This document shows positions 9,057-17,693 of a stretch of DNA of 64,000 nucleotides, in pieces. Numbering within the stretch: the stretch's first letter is position 1; each line of letters starts with the position of its first letter. Source of the stretch: Pseudomonas putida (lineage in GTDB: Bacteria; Pseudomonadota; Gammaproteobacteria; Pseudomonadales; Pseudomonadaceae); NCBI RefSeq assembly GCF_022627325.1, contig NZ_JAETZZ010000003.1, positions 186,001 through 250,000 on the forward strand. Reading direction: 5' to 3'. A model generated the notes under the pieces. It saw nothing but the letters and a program-made list of their open reading frames with translations. It made no database searches and was not told the origin of the DNA. A program made the position numbers and the translations under genes.

Positions 9057-10373
9057 ATGGGCCAATGGCTCGACAGCCTGACCGGCTGGCTCAGCGCCAA
9101 CCCGCAGTGGCTTGGCGTGGCAATTTTCCTGGTGGCCTGCATCGAATGCCTGGCCATCGCGGGCATCATCGTGCCGGGTACGGTACTGCTGTTTGCCGTC
9201 GCAGTATTGGCCGGCAGCGGGACTTTCAGCCTGGGCGAAACATTGCTGCTGGGGTTCCTCGGTGGCCTGCTCGGTGACGCCCTGTCGTACACGATCGGCA
9301 AGTACTTCCACCAGAACATCCGCCGCCTACCCCTGTTACGCCACCACCCGGAATGGATCGGCAGCGCTGAAACCTACTTCCAGCGCTACGGCATCGCCAG
9401 CTTGCTGGTTGGCCGTTTCATCGGCCCGCTGCGGCCGATGCTGCCGATGGTCGCGGGCATGTTCGACATGCCGTTGCCGCGTTTCATCGCGGTCAGCGTG
9501 CTGGCCGGTGCCGGCTGGTCGGTCGCCTACCTGTTGCCGGGCTGGGCTACCGGGGCGGCCATGCGCCTGCCATTGCCGGAAGGGTTCTGGCTGGATGCAG
9601 GCATCATCGCAGGCTCCCTGGCGGTACTGATCGGGCTGAGCCTGAACAGCAGCGTACGCGACCAGCGCCACGGAACGCGGCTGATCGCCGGCTTGAGCTT
9701 TTTGGCGTTGGCCGGCGTGTTTCTGGGATGGCCGTATTTTCACGAGTTCGACCAGGGCGTGATGACCCTGGTGCAGGAGCATCGCAGCCAAGCGGTGGAC
9801 GGCACCGTGGTGCTGGTGACCCGCTTGGGCGATTTCCGCACCCAATTTTTCCTGGGCGGGCTGCTCACCGGCCTGCTGCTGCTCGCCCGGCAGTGGCGGC
9901 ACGCACTGTTCGCCGGGGGCGCCTTGATGGGTACGGCCATTGCCAATGGCTCGCTGAAATGGCTGTTCGCGCGGGCGCGACCGGAGGTACTGACCGACCC
10001 CTTGACCAGTTACAGCATGCCCAGCGGGCACAGCTCGGCCTCGTTTGCGTTCTTTCTGGTAATGGCCGTGCTGGCCGGGCGGGGCCAGCCGCCACGCTTG
10101 CGCCTGACCTGGGTGATGCTGGGGTGCATTCCGGCGCTGGCGATTGCCCTGTCGCGCGTGTACCTGGGAGCGCATTGGCCGACCGACATTCTGGCCGGGG
10201 CCTTGCTGGCCTGCTGCGTCTGCGCGCTCAGCCTGACGCTGGTGCAACATCGCCAGCCGCTCAATGCATTGCCACAGCGGGTATGGTGGCTGGTATTACC
10301 GGCGTGTATCGCGCTGCTGGCTTTTTTTGCCCTACACGCGTTGCCGCTGGCCCTGGAGCGTTATCAATACTGA
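9057..10373 (+). CDS. DedA family / PAP2 phosphatase two-domain membrane protein
   Basis: A 438-residue integral membrane fusion. Residues 1-200 form a DedA/SNARE-associated domain (GTVLLFAVAVLAG, FLGGLLGDALSYTIGKYF, GRFIGPLRPMLPMVAGM), a family that flips or exchanges undecaprenyl phosphate and other lipids. Residues about 215-438 form a PAP2 phosphatase with all three motifs intact: KWLFARARP, PSGHSS and SRVYLGAHWPTD. The pairing suggests dephosphorylation plus translocation of a lipid carrier, but the substrate is not shown by the sequence. It follows mpg at a three-base gap. Confidence 0.92.
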   Translation: MGQWLDSLTGWLSANPQWLGVAIFLVACIECLAIAGIIVPGTVLLFAVAVLAGSGTFSLGETLLLGFLGGLLGDALSYTIGKYFHQNIRRLPLLRHHPEWIGSAETYFQRYGIASLLVGRFIGPLRPMLPMVAGMFDMPLPRFIAVSVLAGAGWSVAYLLPGWATGAAMRLPLPEGFWLDAGIIAGSLAVLIGLSLNSSVRDQRHGTRLIAGLSFLALAGVFLGWPYFHEFDQGVMTLVQEHRSQAVDGTVVLVTRLGDFRTQFFLGGLLTGLLLLARQWRHALFAGGALMGTAIANGSLKWLFARARPEVLTDPLTSYSMPSGHSSASFAFFLVMAVLAGRGQPPRLRLTWVMLGCIPALAIALSRVYLGAHWPTDILAGALLACCVCALSLTLVQHRQPLNALPQRVWWLVLPACIALLAFFALHALPLALERYQY

Positions 10374-10385
10374 CATTGGCTGGGC

Positions 10386-10526
10386 GGCCCTATCGCCGGC
10401 AAGCCGGCTCCCACCGGGATCGCGCCAGCTCTTGGAAGTTGAGCAAGCCAGTCGCTGCCACAGGTAAAGCGCAGGCCTGAAGAGCTGCGCGGTCGTGGTG
10501 GGAGCCGGCTTGCCGGCGATAGGGCC
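10386..10526. repeat. Inverted pair of REP elements (BIME)
   Basis: Two copies of the roughly 30-base REP palindrome lie in opposite orientation, at 10386-10415 and 10497-10526. Each has the core GCCGGCAAGCCGGC or its complement with the flanks CCCTATC and TCCCAC. They fill the space between the convergent PAP2 fusion and Lon-N genes, where they may act as transcription or nuclease barriers. Confidence 0.9.
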
Positions 10527-10546
10527 ATGAAAGCAACCAGCCTCGA

Positions 10547-11137
10547 TCAGGCAAACAACTCACCCTGAATCCGCTCCAGCAGCCTCTGGATTTCCGCCAG
10601 CCGCTCCGACGGCGAGTCGATCGCCAGCAAGTCCAGCTTGTCCTCCTCCATGAACGGCAGCAGATAAGCCAGCTGATTGGCCAGTGCCTGGCGCCCCGCG
10701 ACATCACGAGGCATGTCCAGTGCCTCGACCATCGGGTGCTCACCCAACGCCACCAGCAGGGCCAGCAGGTCATCGTCCTGATCGGTCAGCGGGCTGTCCG
10801 CCTGCTCCGCCAGCCAATTCACCTCGCCCAGCAACAACTGGTCCTTCTGCACTTCGGTCTGGCTCAGTTCGAAGCGCCGCACACCTTCGACCCGAATACC
10901 CAGCAGACCATTGTCCTGCTGAACAAAATCACGGATCAGCGCCTCGCACCCGATCGATGCAACCACAGGTGGCGCCTTGCCGACCTGCTCGCCTTCGACG
11001 ATGCACACCACTCCAAAGCCTGTGCCCTGCTTCATGCAGCGGCCAATCATGTCCAGGTAGCGGGCTTCGAATATCTGCAAATCCAGCAGGCAACCGGGAA
11101 ACAACACAGTATTGAGGGGAAACAGCGGTAGCGTCAT
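10547..11137 (-). CDS. Lon N-terminal (substrate-binding) domain protein
   Basis: A 196-residue stand-alone protein of the LON substrate-binding domain family (PF02190): LPLFPLNTVLFPGCLLDLQIFEARYLDM at the N-terminus, then an alpha-helical C-terminal half. It has no ATPase or protease domain. These proteins are widespread in proteobacteria and no function is established. The ATG at 11137 is preferred over the GTG at 11140 because GAGGAG is then at proper spacing. It lies directly downstream of lrgB on the same strand. Confidence 0.9.
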   Translation of the reverse strand: MTLPLFPLNTVLFPGCLLDLQIFEARYLDMIGRCMKQGTGFGVVCIVEGEQVGKAPPVVASIGCEALIRDFVQQDNGLLGIRVEGVRRFELSQTEVQKDQLLLGEVNWLAEQADSPLTDQDDDLLALLVALGEHPMVEALDMPRDVAGRQALANQLAYLLPFMEEDKLDLLAIDSPSERLAEIQRLLERIQGELFA

Positions 11138-11146
11138 CACAACTCC

Positions 11147-11863
11147 TCAAGCCACCAGGCTGACCGCCAACGGCAGGAACACCGCCGTGGCCACCCCCAT
11201 CAGGCTCATCGCCAGTGCGGCAAACGCGCCACACTCGTCACTTTCCTGCAAGGCCACCGAGGTACCCACGGCATGCGCGGTCACGCCCAGGGACATGCCA
11301 CGCGCCTCGGGGCTATGCACGCCAAAACGGCTCAACAACGCCGGGCCGAAGATGGCCCCGATCACCCCGGTGATCAACACGAACACCGCCGCCAGCGCCG
11401 CCACACCACCAATCTGCTCGGCCACGAGCATGGCAATCGGTGAGGTCACCGATTTCGGCGCCATGGTCATCAGGATCATATGTTCAGCGCCGAACCACCA
11501 GCCCAGCAACAGGCAGCAGAGCGTAGCGAACAGGCCTCCGATTACCAGCGTAGTAAATGTCGGCCAGAACAGCTGACGGATACGCCGCAGGTTCAGGTAG
11601 AGCGGCACGGCCAACGCCACCGTGGCCGGCCCCAGCAGGATGTTCATGATCTCGGTGCTCGTGCGGTACTCGCGGTAGTCGATACCACAGACCAGCAATA
11701 CACCGATCACCAAGACCATCGACACGAGTACCGGCTGCAGGAAAATCCAGCGTGTTTTCTCGTAGGCGGCCAGCACGAGCTGGTAGGCCCCCAGCGTGAT
11801 ACCAATGCCAAACAGCGGATGGTGGACAACCGCATCGAGCGCGCCCTGCCAGTCGAGGATCAT
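11147..11863 (-). CDS. lrgB: LrgB/CidB family membrane protein
   Basis: A 238-residue membrane protein with about six to eight hydrophobic segments and the LrgB family signatures PKSVTSPIAMLVAEQIGG and GTSVALQESDECGAFAALAMSLMG. In gram-positives LrgAB counter holin-like CidAB; in gram-negatives such pairs have been linked to autolysis control and to transport of small carboxylates. The start overlaps the lrgA stop by four bases (ATGA), so the two proteins are made together. Confidence 0.93.
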   Translation of the reverse strand: MILDWQGALDAVVHHPLFGIGITLGAYQLVLAAYEKTRWIFLQPVLVSMVLVIGVLLVCGIDYREYRTSTEIMNILLGPATVALAVPLYLNLRRIRQLFWPTFTTLVIGGLFATLCCLLLGWWFGAEHMILMTMAPKSVTSPIAMLVAEQIGGVAALAAVFVLITGVIGAIFGPALLSRFGVHSPEARGMSLGVTAHAVGTSVALQESDECGAFAALAMSLMGVATAVFLPLAVSLVA

Positions 11864-12222
11864 GGCTGCTCCCCGCGCTTGCCCTGGCGATGCATGAGTT
11901 TCTGCATCAATACACCAACAAACACCAAGGTGGCCAGGCAGGAGATCAGAAGAGCGCCGGCGATGGCCCAGAAGTCTGCAGCGATAGCCTTGGCATACAC
12001 CATCACACCGACTGCTGGCGGTACCAACAGTAGCGGCAGGTAGCGCAACAGGCTGCTCGCCGCCTCGTTCAAGGGTTTGCCGACCTCACCGCGGGCCATG
12101 AGGAACAACAACAAGAGCAACAGACCAATGATCGGCCCGGGCAGTATCGGCACCAACAGATGATTGAGCGCCGTACCCAGCAGCTGGAACAGCACCAGCC
12201 AGGTCAAACCACGCAGCAGCAT
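11860..12222 (-). CDS. lrgA: CidA/LrgA family holin-like membrane protein
   Basis: A 120-residue protein with four predicted membrane helices, starting MLLRGLTWLVLFQLLG and containing LVPILPGPIIGLLLLLLFLMARG, the family hallmark. AAGGAG stands at ideal spacing before the ATG. It is first in the lrgA-lrgB pair and has its own promoter. No LytTR regulator gene adjoins it here. Confidence 0.92.
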   Translation of the reverse strand: MLLRGLTWLVLFQLLGTALNHLLVPILPGPIIGLLLLLLFLMARGEVGKPLNEAASSLLRYLPLLLVPPAVGVMVYAKAIAADFWAIAGALLISCLATLVFVGVLMQKLMHRQGKRGEQP

Positions 12223-12248
12223 AAGGATCTCCTTTGGGCATGCCGGCC

Positions 12249-12276
12249 ATTATAAGCACGCGCAAGCCTATGGGCA
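12249..12276 (-). promoter_or_regulatory. Probable sigma-70 promoter of lrgAB
   Basis: On the minus strand a perfect TATAAT (12254-12249) is preceded after 16 bases by TGCCCA (12276-12271, four of six matches to TTGACA). Transcription would begin about 20 bases before the lrgA ATG at 12222. Confidence 0.5.
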
Positions 12277-12366
12277 GGCATTCGCCACGATGCTGGCAAC
12301 TTGACTGTCATTGCGCACCGTGCTGATCTTGCACTCTCGTACCAAATGACAACCTGGAGAGTCGTG

Positions 12367-12822
12367 ATGCCCTATGTACCGGTTACCGAGCTTTCGCAGT
12401 ACGTTGGAAAGGAACTGGGACGTTCCGACTGGCTGAAGATCGACCAGCAACGCATCAACCTGTTCGCCGAGGCCACGGGCGATTTTCAATTCATCCATGT
12501 CGACCCTGACAAAGCGGCCAAGACACCGTTCGGCTGCACCATTGCCCACGGTTTCCTGACCTTGTCGCTGATTCCGAAGCTGATGGAAGACATTCTGGTG
12601 CTGCCTGAAGGCCTGAAGATGGTGGTCAACTACGGGCTCGACAGCGTGCGGTTCATTCAGCCGGTGAAAGTCGACAGCAAGGTGCGCCTGAAGGTGGACC
12701 TGGGTGAGGTGATCGAAAAGAAACCTGGGCAGTGGTTGCTCAAGGCCACCGCGACACTGGAGATCGAAGGTGAGGACAAGCCGGCCTATATCGCCGAGCC
12801 GCTTTCGCTCTGCTTCGTCTGA
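12367..12822 (+). CDS. MaoC family hydratase ((R)-specific enoyl-CoA hydratase type)
   Basis: A 151-residue single hot-dog domain protein. The hydratase-2 motif is intact: AEATGDFQFIHVDP, with the catalytic Asp and His, followed by FGCTIAHGFLTLSL. Such proteins hydrate enoyl-CoA to (R)-3-hydroxyacyl-CoA, feeding beta-oxidation or polyhydroxyalkanoate synthesis; the real substrate cannot be read from sequence. The ATG at 12367 follows GGAGAG; the frame is open upstream from 12301. It stands alone. Confidence 0.92.
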   Translation: MPYVPVTELSQYVGKELGRSDWLKIDQQRINLFAEATGDFQFIHVDPDKAAKTPFGCTIAHGFLTLSLIPKLMEDILVLPEGLKMVVNYGLDSVRFIQPVKVDSKVRLKVDLGEVIEKKPGQWLLKATATLEIEGEDKPAYIAEPLSLCFV

Positions 12823-12830
12823 TCGTTTTC

Positions 12831-12849
12831 GGGGCCGCCACGCGGCCCC
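12831..12849 (+). terminator. GC-rich hairpin after the MaoC gene
   Basis: GGGGCCGC and GCGGCCCC form an 8-bp stem around CAC, eight bases past the MaoC stop. There is no T-run, so it may stabilise the 3' end or be a weak terminator. Confidence 0.5.
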
Positions 12850-12915
12850 TGCCATGGCTGTCTCATCCGCCCCATTGTGCGGCATACTCGGCATAACTTT
12901 TGCCCGGATTCGGCC

Positions 12916-14649
12916 ATGCGTGCTCTGTTACCTCTCACCCTTACCCTGATGCTCGCTGCCTGTGGCGATGGCGAATCGCTGTTGCCACCGGACGCGCGCC
13001 TGCCCGACGGCGGCCGCTACAGGGGCCAGGTGGTCGACGGCCTGCTGCAAGGCGAAGGGCGCATCGACTACCCCAACGGCAGCTGGTACGCCGGCGGCTT
13101 CAAGGATGGCCAGTGGCATGGGCAAGGCGAGTGGCATGGCAGCAATGGCGAAATCTATCGTGGCCAGTTCGCTGCCGGCCTGTTCCAGGGCATGGGCGAT
13201 CTGACCACCCCCGGCAGCCATTACGCCGGCACTTTCAGCCACGGCCGACGCGACGGCGAAGGCACGCTCAAGCAGGCCGACCAGACCTACCGCGGCCAAT
13301 TCAAGGACGATCAGTACCATGGCGCAGGCGAACTCGAACTCGCCGATGGCAGCCGTTATCAGGGCGTGTTCGCCAGAGGCAAGCCCAACGGTGCCGGCGT
13401 ACGCAGCGATGCCAGCGGCAATCAGTTCAGCGGCCGCTTCGTCGACGGCCTGCTGCAGGGCAGCGGCACCTACGAAAGCGTCGATGGCGAGCAATATATC
13501 GGCGAGTTCAAGGACAATCGCCTGGAAGGTCGTGGCCGCTATGAAAACGCCGAAGGCGATGTGTGGATTGGCGAGTTCAAGGACGGTTCGCTGCTTGGCG
13601 AAGGGGAAATGCTCGGCAGCGATGGCAGCCACTACAAGGGCAGCTTCGTCGACTGGCGCCTGGCCGGCCAGGGCAGCCTGCAACTGCCCGATGGCAGCCA
13701 CTATGTCGGCGGCTTCGAAAACGATGCCTACCAGGGCCGGGGCAAACTGACCCTGGCCAGTGGCAAGGTGCAAAGCGGTTACTGGGTCAATGGTGTGCGG
13801 GTTCGCGACCACAACGGCAAATTGCTTCCCGACCCGCTGGAACTGGCGCTGCTCAATCAGGGCAAGCTGCTGGAGCAGGCGCTGGCCCGCGTACCGCGCT
13901 CCACGCCGCCGATTGAGCTGTATAGCCTGGTGGTCGCGGGTGACGGCCAACAGAGTGTGTTTCTGCGCGAGGCCGATTACGTCAGCAATCTGTTGAAGGT
14001 GCGGTTCGGCGCCCATGGCCAGATCACCCTGGTCAACCACCGCGACCAGATGTCCTCAAGGCCCATGGCAACCCGCGAGAACCTTACCCGCGCCGCCCGC
14101 ACACTGGCCGAGCGCACCGGCCCGCAGGACCTGGTGTTCATCTACCTGACCAGCCATGGCAGCCAGGACCACCAGTTGGTATTCGACCAGCCACGCCTGC
14201 AGCTTGCCGACCTGTCCGCCGACGAACTGGCCAGCGCCCTGGCGCCGCTCAAGGAACGCGACAAGGTAATCGTCATCTCCGCCTGCTATTCCGGGGGCTA
14301 CATCGCCCCGCTCAAAGATGAGCGGACAATCATCATGACGGCCGCTCGGGCCGACAGGGTGTCATTCGGCTGCTCGGAAGAGGCTGATTTCACCTATTTC
14401 GGCGAGGCGCTGTTCGCCCAGGCGCTGAACCAGACCGACGATCTCGAACAAGCGTTTGAACTGGCGCGCAGCAGTGTTGCCGAACGGGAGAAGCGGGAAG
14501 GTTTCGAAGCCTCCGAGCCACAGATCTGGGCACCGCCAACCGTACTGGCACATTGGCAACGCCTGCGCCAGCAGCAAGCTGAAAAAGCCTTACGCAATGC
14601 CGCACAAGCGACTTCGCAGGGGCAGGAAAAAAGGCCCACCCCGCACTAG
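12916..14649 (+). CDS. MORN-repeat lipoprotein with C-terminal caspase-like (C13 family) peptidase domain
   Basis: A 577-residue protein. The signal MRALLPLTLTLMLAAC ends in a lipobox, so the mature protein is membrane-anchored. Residues about 30-300 hold roughly eleven MORN-type repeats (YxGxFxxGxxxGxG). The C-terminal part (about 325-560) resembles legumain/caspase-fold C13 peptidases: LVFIYLTSHGSQ with the putative catalytic His near residue 414, and VIVISACYSGG with the Cys near residue 457. The frame is open from 12877, but only the ATG at 12916 gives a lipoprotein signal. Proteolytic activity and substrate are inference; the MORN array may bind lipid or glycan. Confidence 0.88.
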   Translation: MRALLPLTLTLMLAACGDGESLLPPDARLPDGGRYRGQVVDGLLQGEGRIDYPNGSWYAGGFKDGQWHGQGEWHGSNGEIYRGQFAAGLFQGMGDLTTPGSHYAGTFSHGRRDGEGTLKQADQTYRGQFKDDQYHGAGELELADGSRYQGVFARGKPNGAGVRSDASGNQFSGRFVDGLLQGSGTYESVDGEQYIGEFKDNRLEGRGRYENAEGDVWIGEFKDGSLLGEGEMLGSDGSHYKGSFVDWRLAGQGSLQLPDGSHYVGGFENDAYQGRGKLTLASGKVQSGYWVNGVRVRDHNGKLLPDPLELALLNQGKLLEQALARVPRSTPPIELYSLVVAGDGQQSVFLREADYVSNLLKVRFGAHGQITLVNHRDQMSSRPMATRENLTRAARTLAERTGPQDLVFIYLTSHGSQDHQLVFDQPRLQLADLSADELASALAPLKERDKVIVISACYSGGYIAPLKDERTIIMTAARADRVSFGCSEEADFTYFGEALFAQALNQTDDLEQAFELARSSVAEREKREGFEASEPQIWAPPTVLAHWQRLRQQQAEKALRNAAQATSQGQEKRPTPH

Positions 14650-14676
14650 ACTTGTGTGTAACACAGGAGAGACATC

Positions 14677-15321
14677 ATGTACTTGACGCCTCAGCATGTC
14701 CTGCTTGCCGGAGCCACGGGCCTGACGGGTGAACACCTGCTTGACCGCCTGCTCAACGAGCCCACCATCAGCCGCGTTCTGGCACCCACCCGCCGCCCCT
14801 TGGCCGAACATCCACACCTGGAAAACCCGGTCGGCGACCCTGCGGTGTTTTTACCGCAGTTGGCCGGGCGCGTGGACATCGCTTACTGCTGCCTGGGGAC
14901 TACCCTCAAGCAGGCCGGCTCCGAACAGGCGTTTCGCGCCGTCGACCTGGACATGGTGGTGGCCTTCAGCAAGCGGGCCCGGGAGATGGGGGCGCGCCAC
15001 CTGCTGGTGGTCAGCGCGATCGGCGCCGACCCCAAATCGTCGATCTTCTACAACCGGGTCAAAGGCGAGATGGAAGAGGCACTCAAAGCGCAGGATTGGC
15101 CACAACTGACGATTGTCAGGCCTTCGCTGTTGCTGGGCGAGCGTATCGCCCCGCGCCTGGGAGAGCGCCTGGCGTCGCCGTTTGCGCGGTTGATGCCGGG
15201 CAAGTATCGGGGGATCGAAGCCTGCACATTGGCGCGAGCGCTGTGGCGCCTGGCGCTGGAAGAAGAGGACGGGATTCGGGTTGTCGAGTCAGATGAGCTG
15301 CGGAGATTGGGCAAGAAATAG
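14677..15321 (+). CDS. NAD(P)-binding Rossmann-fold protein, atypical SDR (HTATIP2-like)
   Basis: A 214-residue atypical short-chain dehydrogenase-like protein. The nucleotide-binding loop [10 protein letters not shown] is at residue 11-20, [11 protein letters not shown] is the family segment, and a YNRVK element occupies the usual Tyr-x-x-x-Lys place. Close families include HTATIP2/TIP30 and NAD(P)H-binding proteins of unknown substrate. ACAGGAGA precedes the ATG. It follows the MORN/C13 gene at a 27-base gap and may share its transcript. Confidence 0.85.
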   Translation: MYLTPQHVLLAGATGLTGEHLLDRLLNEPTISRVLAPTRRPLAEHPHLENPVGDPAVFLPQLAGRVDIAYCCLGTTLKQAGSEQAFRAVDLDMVVAFSKRAREMGARHLLVVSAIGADPKSSIFYNRVKGEMEEALKAQDWPQLTIVRPSLLLGERIAPRLGERLASPFARLMPGKYRGIEACTLARALWRLALEEEDGIRVVESDELRRLGKK

Positions 15322-15335
15322 CGCCCGCCTGTAAG

Positions 15336-15366
15336 GCCCTGTCACCGGCAAGCCGGCGCTGGGGCC
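15336..15366. repeat. Single degenerate REP element
   Basis: GGCCCTGTCACCGGCAAGCC and its continuation match the REP pattern with changes in the right arm. It sits between the convergent Rossmann and YceK-like genes. Confidence 0.65.
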
Positions 15367-15367
15367 G

Positions 15368-15655
15368 TTACAGACCGCCAGTGGCCTGGAAACCGATCCC
15401 GGCAGCCGTCAGCAACGATAATGGCAGGAGCAGCGTATCGAGCAGCATGCTGCCTGGCAGGTCCAACCGTGGATACGCCGGCGCCTGAGCCCCGAAATGG
15501 TCCTCTGGGCAGCACCCGCCGTTGATCACGTATAAGTCCAGCCGGGTGCCGGCATACACCACTGGGGCGCCCGGCTTGTTGGCATCCAGCGTCCGCACCG
15601 TGGCACAGCCGTCGAGCAGCAGGACGGCCAGCACAGCAGGCAATGCCCGCCTCAA
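15368..15655 (-). CDS. YceK/YidQ family lipoprotein
   Basis: A 95-residue small lipoprotein: signal with lipobox LDGC (Cys about 17), then the YceK pattern VYAGTRLDL, and a C-terminal hydrophobic stretch rich in Leu with [15 protein letters not shown], where the family usually has D-x-P-S-x-x-x-D-T-x-x-x-P. The start is a TTG overlapping the ubiX stop (TTGA), with GGGGCGG upstream. Its role is unknown. Confidence 0.8.
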   Translation of the reverse strand: MRRALPAVLAVLLLDGCATVRTLDANKPGAPVVYAGTRLDLYVINGGCCPEDHFGAQAPAYPRLDLPGSMLLDTLLLPLSLLTAAGIGFQATGGL

Positions 15656-16281
15656 TCATCCGCCCCAAGATGATGTTCGCCCCAGCGCGGCAACATGTCC
15701 TGTGGGATGTTCAGCAGGTTGAGAATGCGCGCCACGACGAAGTCGACCAGGTCATCGATGGTTTGTGGCTGGTGATAGAAGCCCGGCGCCGCCGGCAAGA
15801 TCACTGCCCCCATCTGCGAGAGTTTGAGCATGTTCTCCAGATGGATGGTCGAAAATGGCGCCTCCCGCGGCACCAGGATCAGCTGGCGACGTTCCTTGAG
15901 GGTTACGTCGGCGGCACGTTCGATCAGGTTGTTGCAGGCCCCGGTGGCGATGGCCGACAGGGTGCCGGTCGAGCACGGCACCACTACCATGGCCGCCGGT
16001 GCGCCGGAGCCCGAGGCCACCGGCGACATCCAGTCCTCCTTGCCATACACGCGGATCTGCCCATCGGCAGCGCCGGTGTACTCGGTGAGAAAGGCCTGCA
16101 TGGCCTGCGGCTTGGGTGGCAGCAGTACGTCGGTCTCGGTGGACATCACCAATTGCGCGGCCTTGGAGATGAGAAAATGCACCTCACGGTCTTCGCGCAC
16201 CAGGCAATCGAGCAGGCGCAAGCCATACTGCGCACCGGAGGCGCCGGTCATGGCCAGGGTGATGCGTTCCGGCCCGCTCAT
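15652..16281 (-). CDS. ubiX: Flavin prenyltransferase UbiX
   Basis: UbiX prenylates FMN to make the cofactor of the UbiD decarboxylase in ubiquinone synthesis. The 209-residue protein shows [19 protein letters not shown], the FMN-binding Ser/Gly region [16 protein letters not shown], and [13 protein letters not shown]. Its ATG overlaps the mpl stop (ATGA), so the two genes are co-translated, as in other pseudomonads. Confidence 0.96.
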   Translation of the reverse strand: MSGPERITLAMTGASGAQYGLRLLDCLVREDREVHFLISKAAQLVMSTETDVLLPPKPQAMQAFLTEYTGAADGQIRVYGKEDWMSPVASGSGAPAAMVVVPCSTGTLSAIATGACNNLIERAADVTLKERRQLILVPREAPFSTIHLENMLKLSQMGAVILPAAPGFYHQPQTIDDLVDFVVARILNLLNIPQDMLPRWGEHHLGADD

Positions 16282-17627
16282 TTCAGGGCCTCGGCCAGCT
16301 TGCCATGCAGGCCGCCAAAGCCGCCGTTGCTCATGATCACCACATGTGTGCCCGGCCGCGCCTGGCCCTTGACCCGCTCGATGATCGCCTCGAGGCTGTC
16401 GGCGACCACGCTTGGCACCTTGCACTGCGCTGCGGTCGCTGCCAGGTCCCAGCCCAGGTTGGCTGGCGCATACCAGACTACCTGGTCGGCATCATTGACG
16501 CTTTCTGGCAGGCCGTCACGGTGCGCGCCGAGCTTCATGGAGTTGGAACGAGGCTCGATGATGGCGATCACCGGCGCCTCGCCCACCCGCTTGCGCAGCC
16601 CGTCCAGGGTCGTGGCGATGGCCGTCGGATGGTGAGCGAAGTCGTCGTAGATGGTCACGCCCTGCACTTCTGCGACCTTCTCCATGCGCCGCTTGACGCT
16701 CTTGAACGCGCTCAGGCCATCGATGCCCATGGCCGGCACGACCCCCACATGACGGGCAGCGGCCAAGGTTGCCAACGCGTTGGCAACGTTGTGCTGGCCG
16801 GTCAGGGCCCAGTCCACGATGCCTTGCGCCTGGCCCTCGAACAGCACTTCGAAGCGCGAGCCGTCGGCACTGAGCAGGCGCGCCTGCCATTGGCCACCCT
16901 CGCCGGTGGTCTGCACTGGCGTCCAGCAGCCCATGCCGATTACCCGCTCCAGCGCCTGCTCTGTGGTCGGGTGGATCACCAAGCCTTCGCTCGGGATGGT
17001 GCGCACCAGGTGATGGAACTGCCGCTCGATGGAGGCCAGGTCCGGGAAAATGTCCGCGTGGTCGAACTCAAGGTTGTTGAGAATGGCTGTGCGCGGATGG
17101 TAGTGCACGAATTTTGAGCGCTTGTCGAAGAAGGCGCTGTCGTATTCGTCGGCTTCCACCACGAAGAACGGCGTATCGCCCAAACGTGCCGAGACCGAGA
17201 AGTTCTGCGGCACGCCGCCGATCAGGAAGCCAGGGCTCATGCCGGCATGCTCCAGGACCCAGGCCAGCATGCTGCTGGTGGTGGTCTTGCCGTGAGTACC
17301 GGCCACGGCCAGCACCCAACGCCCCTGCAGCACATGGTCGGCCAGCCACTGGGGGCCGGAGACGTAAGGCAGGCCTTTGTTGAGCACATACTCCACTGCA
17401 GGATTGCCCCGCGACATGGCGTTGCCGATCACCACCAGGTCAGGTGCCGGGTCCAGCTGGGCCGGGTCGTAGCCCTGAGTCAGCTCGATGCCCTGGGCCT
17501 GGAGCTGGGTACTCATCGGTGGATAGACGTTGGCGTCCGAACCGGTCACACGGTGGCCAAGCTCCTTGGCCAGCACCGCCAGCGAACCCATGAAAGTGCC
17601 GCAAATACCGAGAATATGAATATGCAT
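16278..17627 (-). CDS. mpl: UDP-N-acetylmuramate:L-alanyl-gamma-D-glutamyl-meso-diaminopimelate ligase Mpl
   Basis: Mpl re-attaches the murein tripeptide to UDP-MurNAc in peptidoglycan recycling. The 449-residue Mur ligase starts with [16 protein letters not shown], has the ATP loop [15 protein letters not shown], and continues with [15 protein letters not shown] and [12 protein letters not shown], all typical of Mpl rather than MurC. The ATG at 17627 gives the standard N-terminus; the frame is open upstream to 17681. Confidence 0.96.
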   Translation of the reverse strand: MHIHILGICGTFMGSLAVLAKELGHRVTGSDANVYPPMSTQLQAQGIELTQGYDPAQLDPAPDLVVIGNAMSRGNPAVEYVLNKGLPYVSGPQWLADHVLQGRWVLAVAGTHGKTTTSSMLAWVLEHAGMSPGFLIGGVPQNFSVSARLGDTPFFVVEADEYDSAFFDKRSKFVHYHPRTAILNNLEFDHADIFPDLASIERQFHHLVRTIPSEGLVIHPTTEQALERVIGMGCWTPVQTTGEGGQWQARLLSADGSRFEVLFEGQAQGIVDWALTGQHNVANALATLAAARHVGVVPAMGIDGLSAFKSVKRRMEKVAEVQGVTIYDDFAHHPTAIATTLDGLRKRVGEAPVIAIIEPRSNSMKLGAHRDGLPESVNDADQVVWYAPANLGWDLAATAAQCKVPSVVADSLEAIIERVKGQARPGTHVVIMSNGGFGGLHGKLAEALK

Positions 17628-17693
17628 GGTCGACCTCGCAAAACTTCGAGGCAGGGTAGCCCAGGGCGCGGGAAATCGCACCCGCTGTTTCGC

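Noticed and set aside
12301..12366. N-terminal extension of the MaoC protein
   Set aside because: The family begins near MPYVPVTELSQ and GGAGAG precedes the ATG at 12367; the extension has no homology pattern and covers a promoter-like TTGACT.
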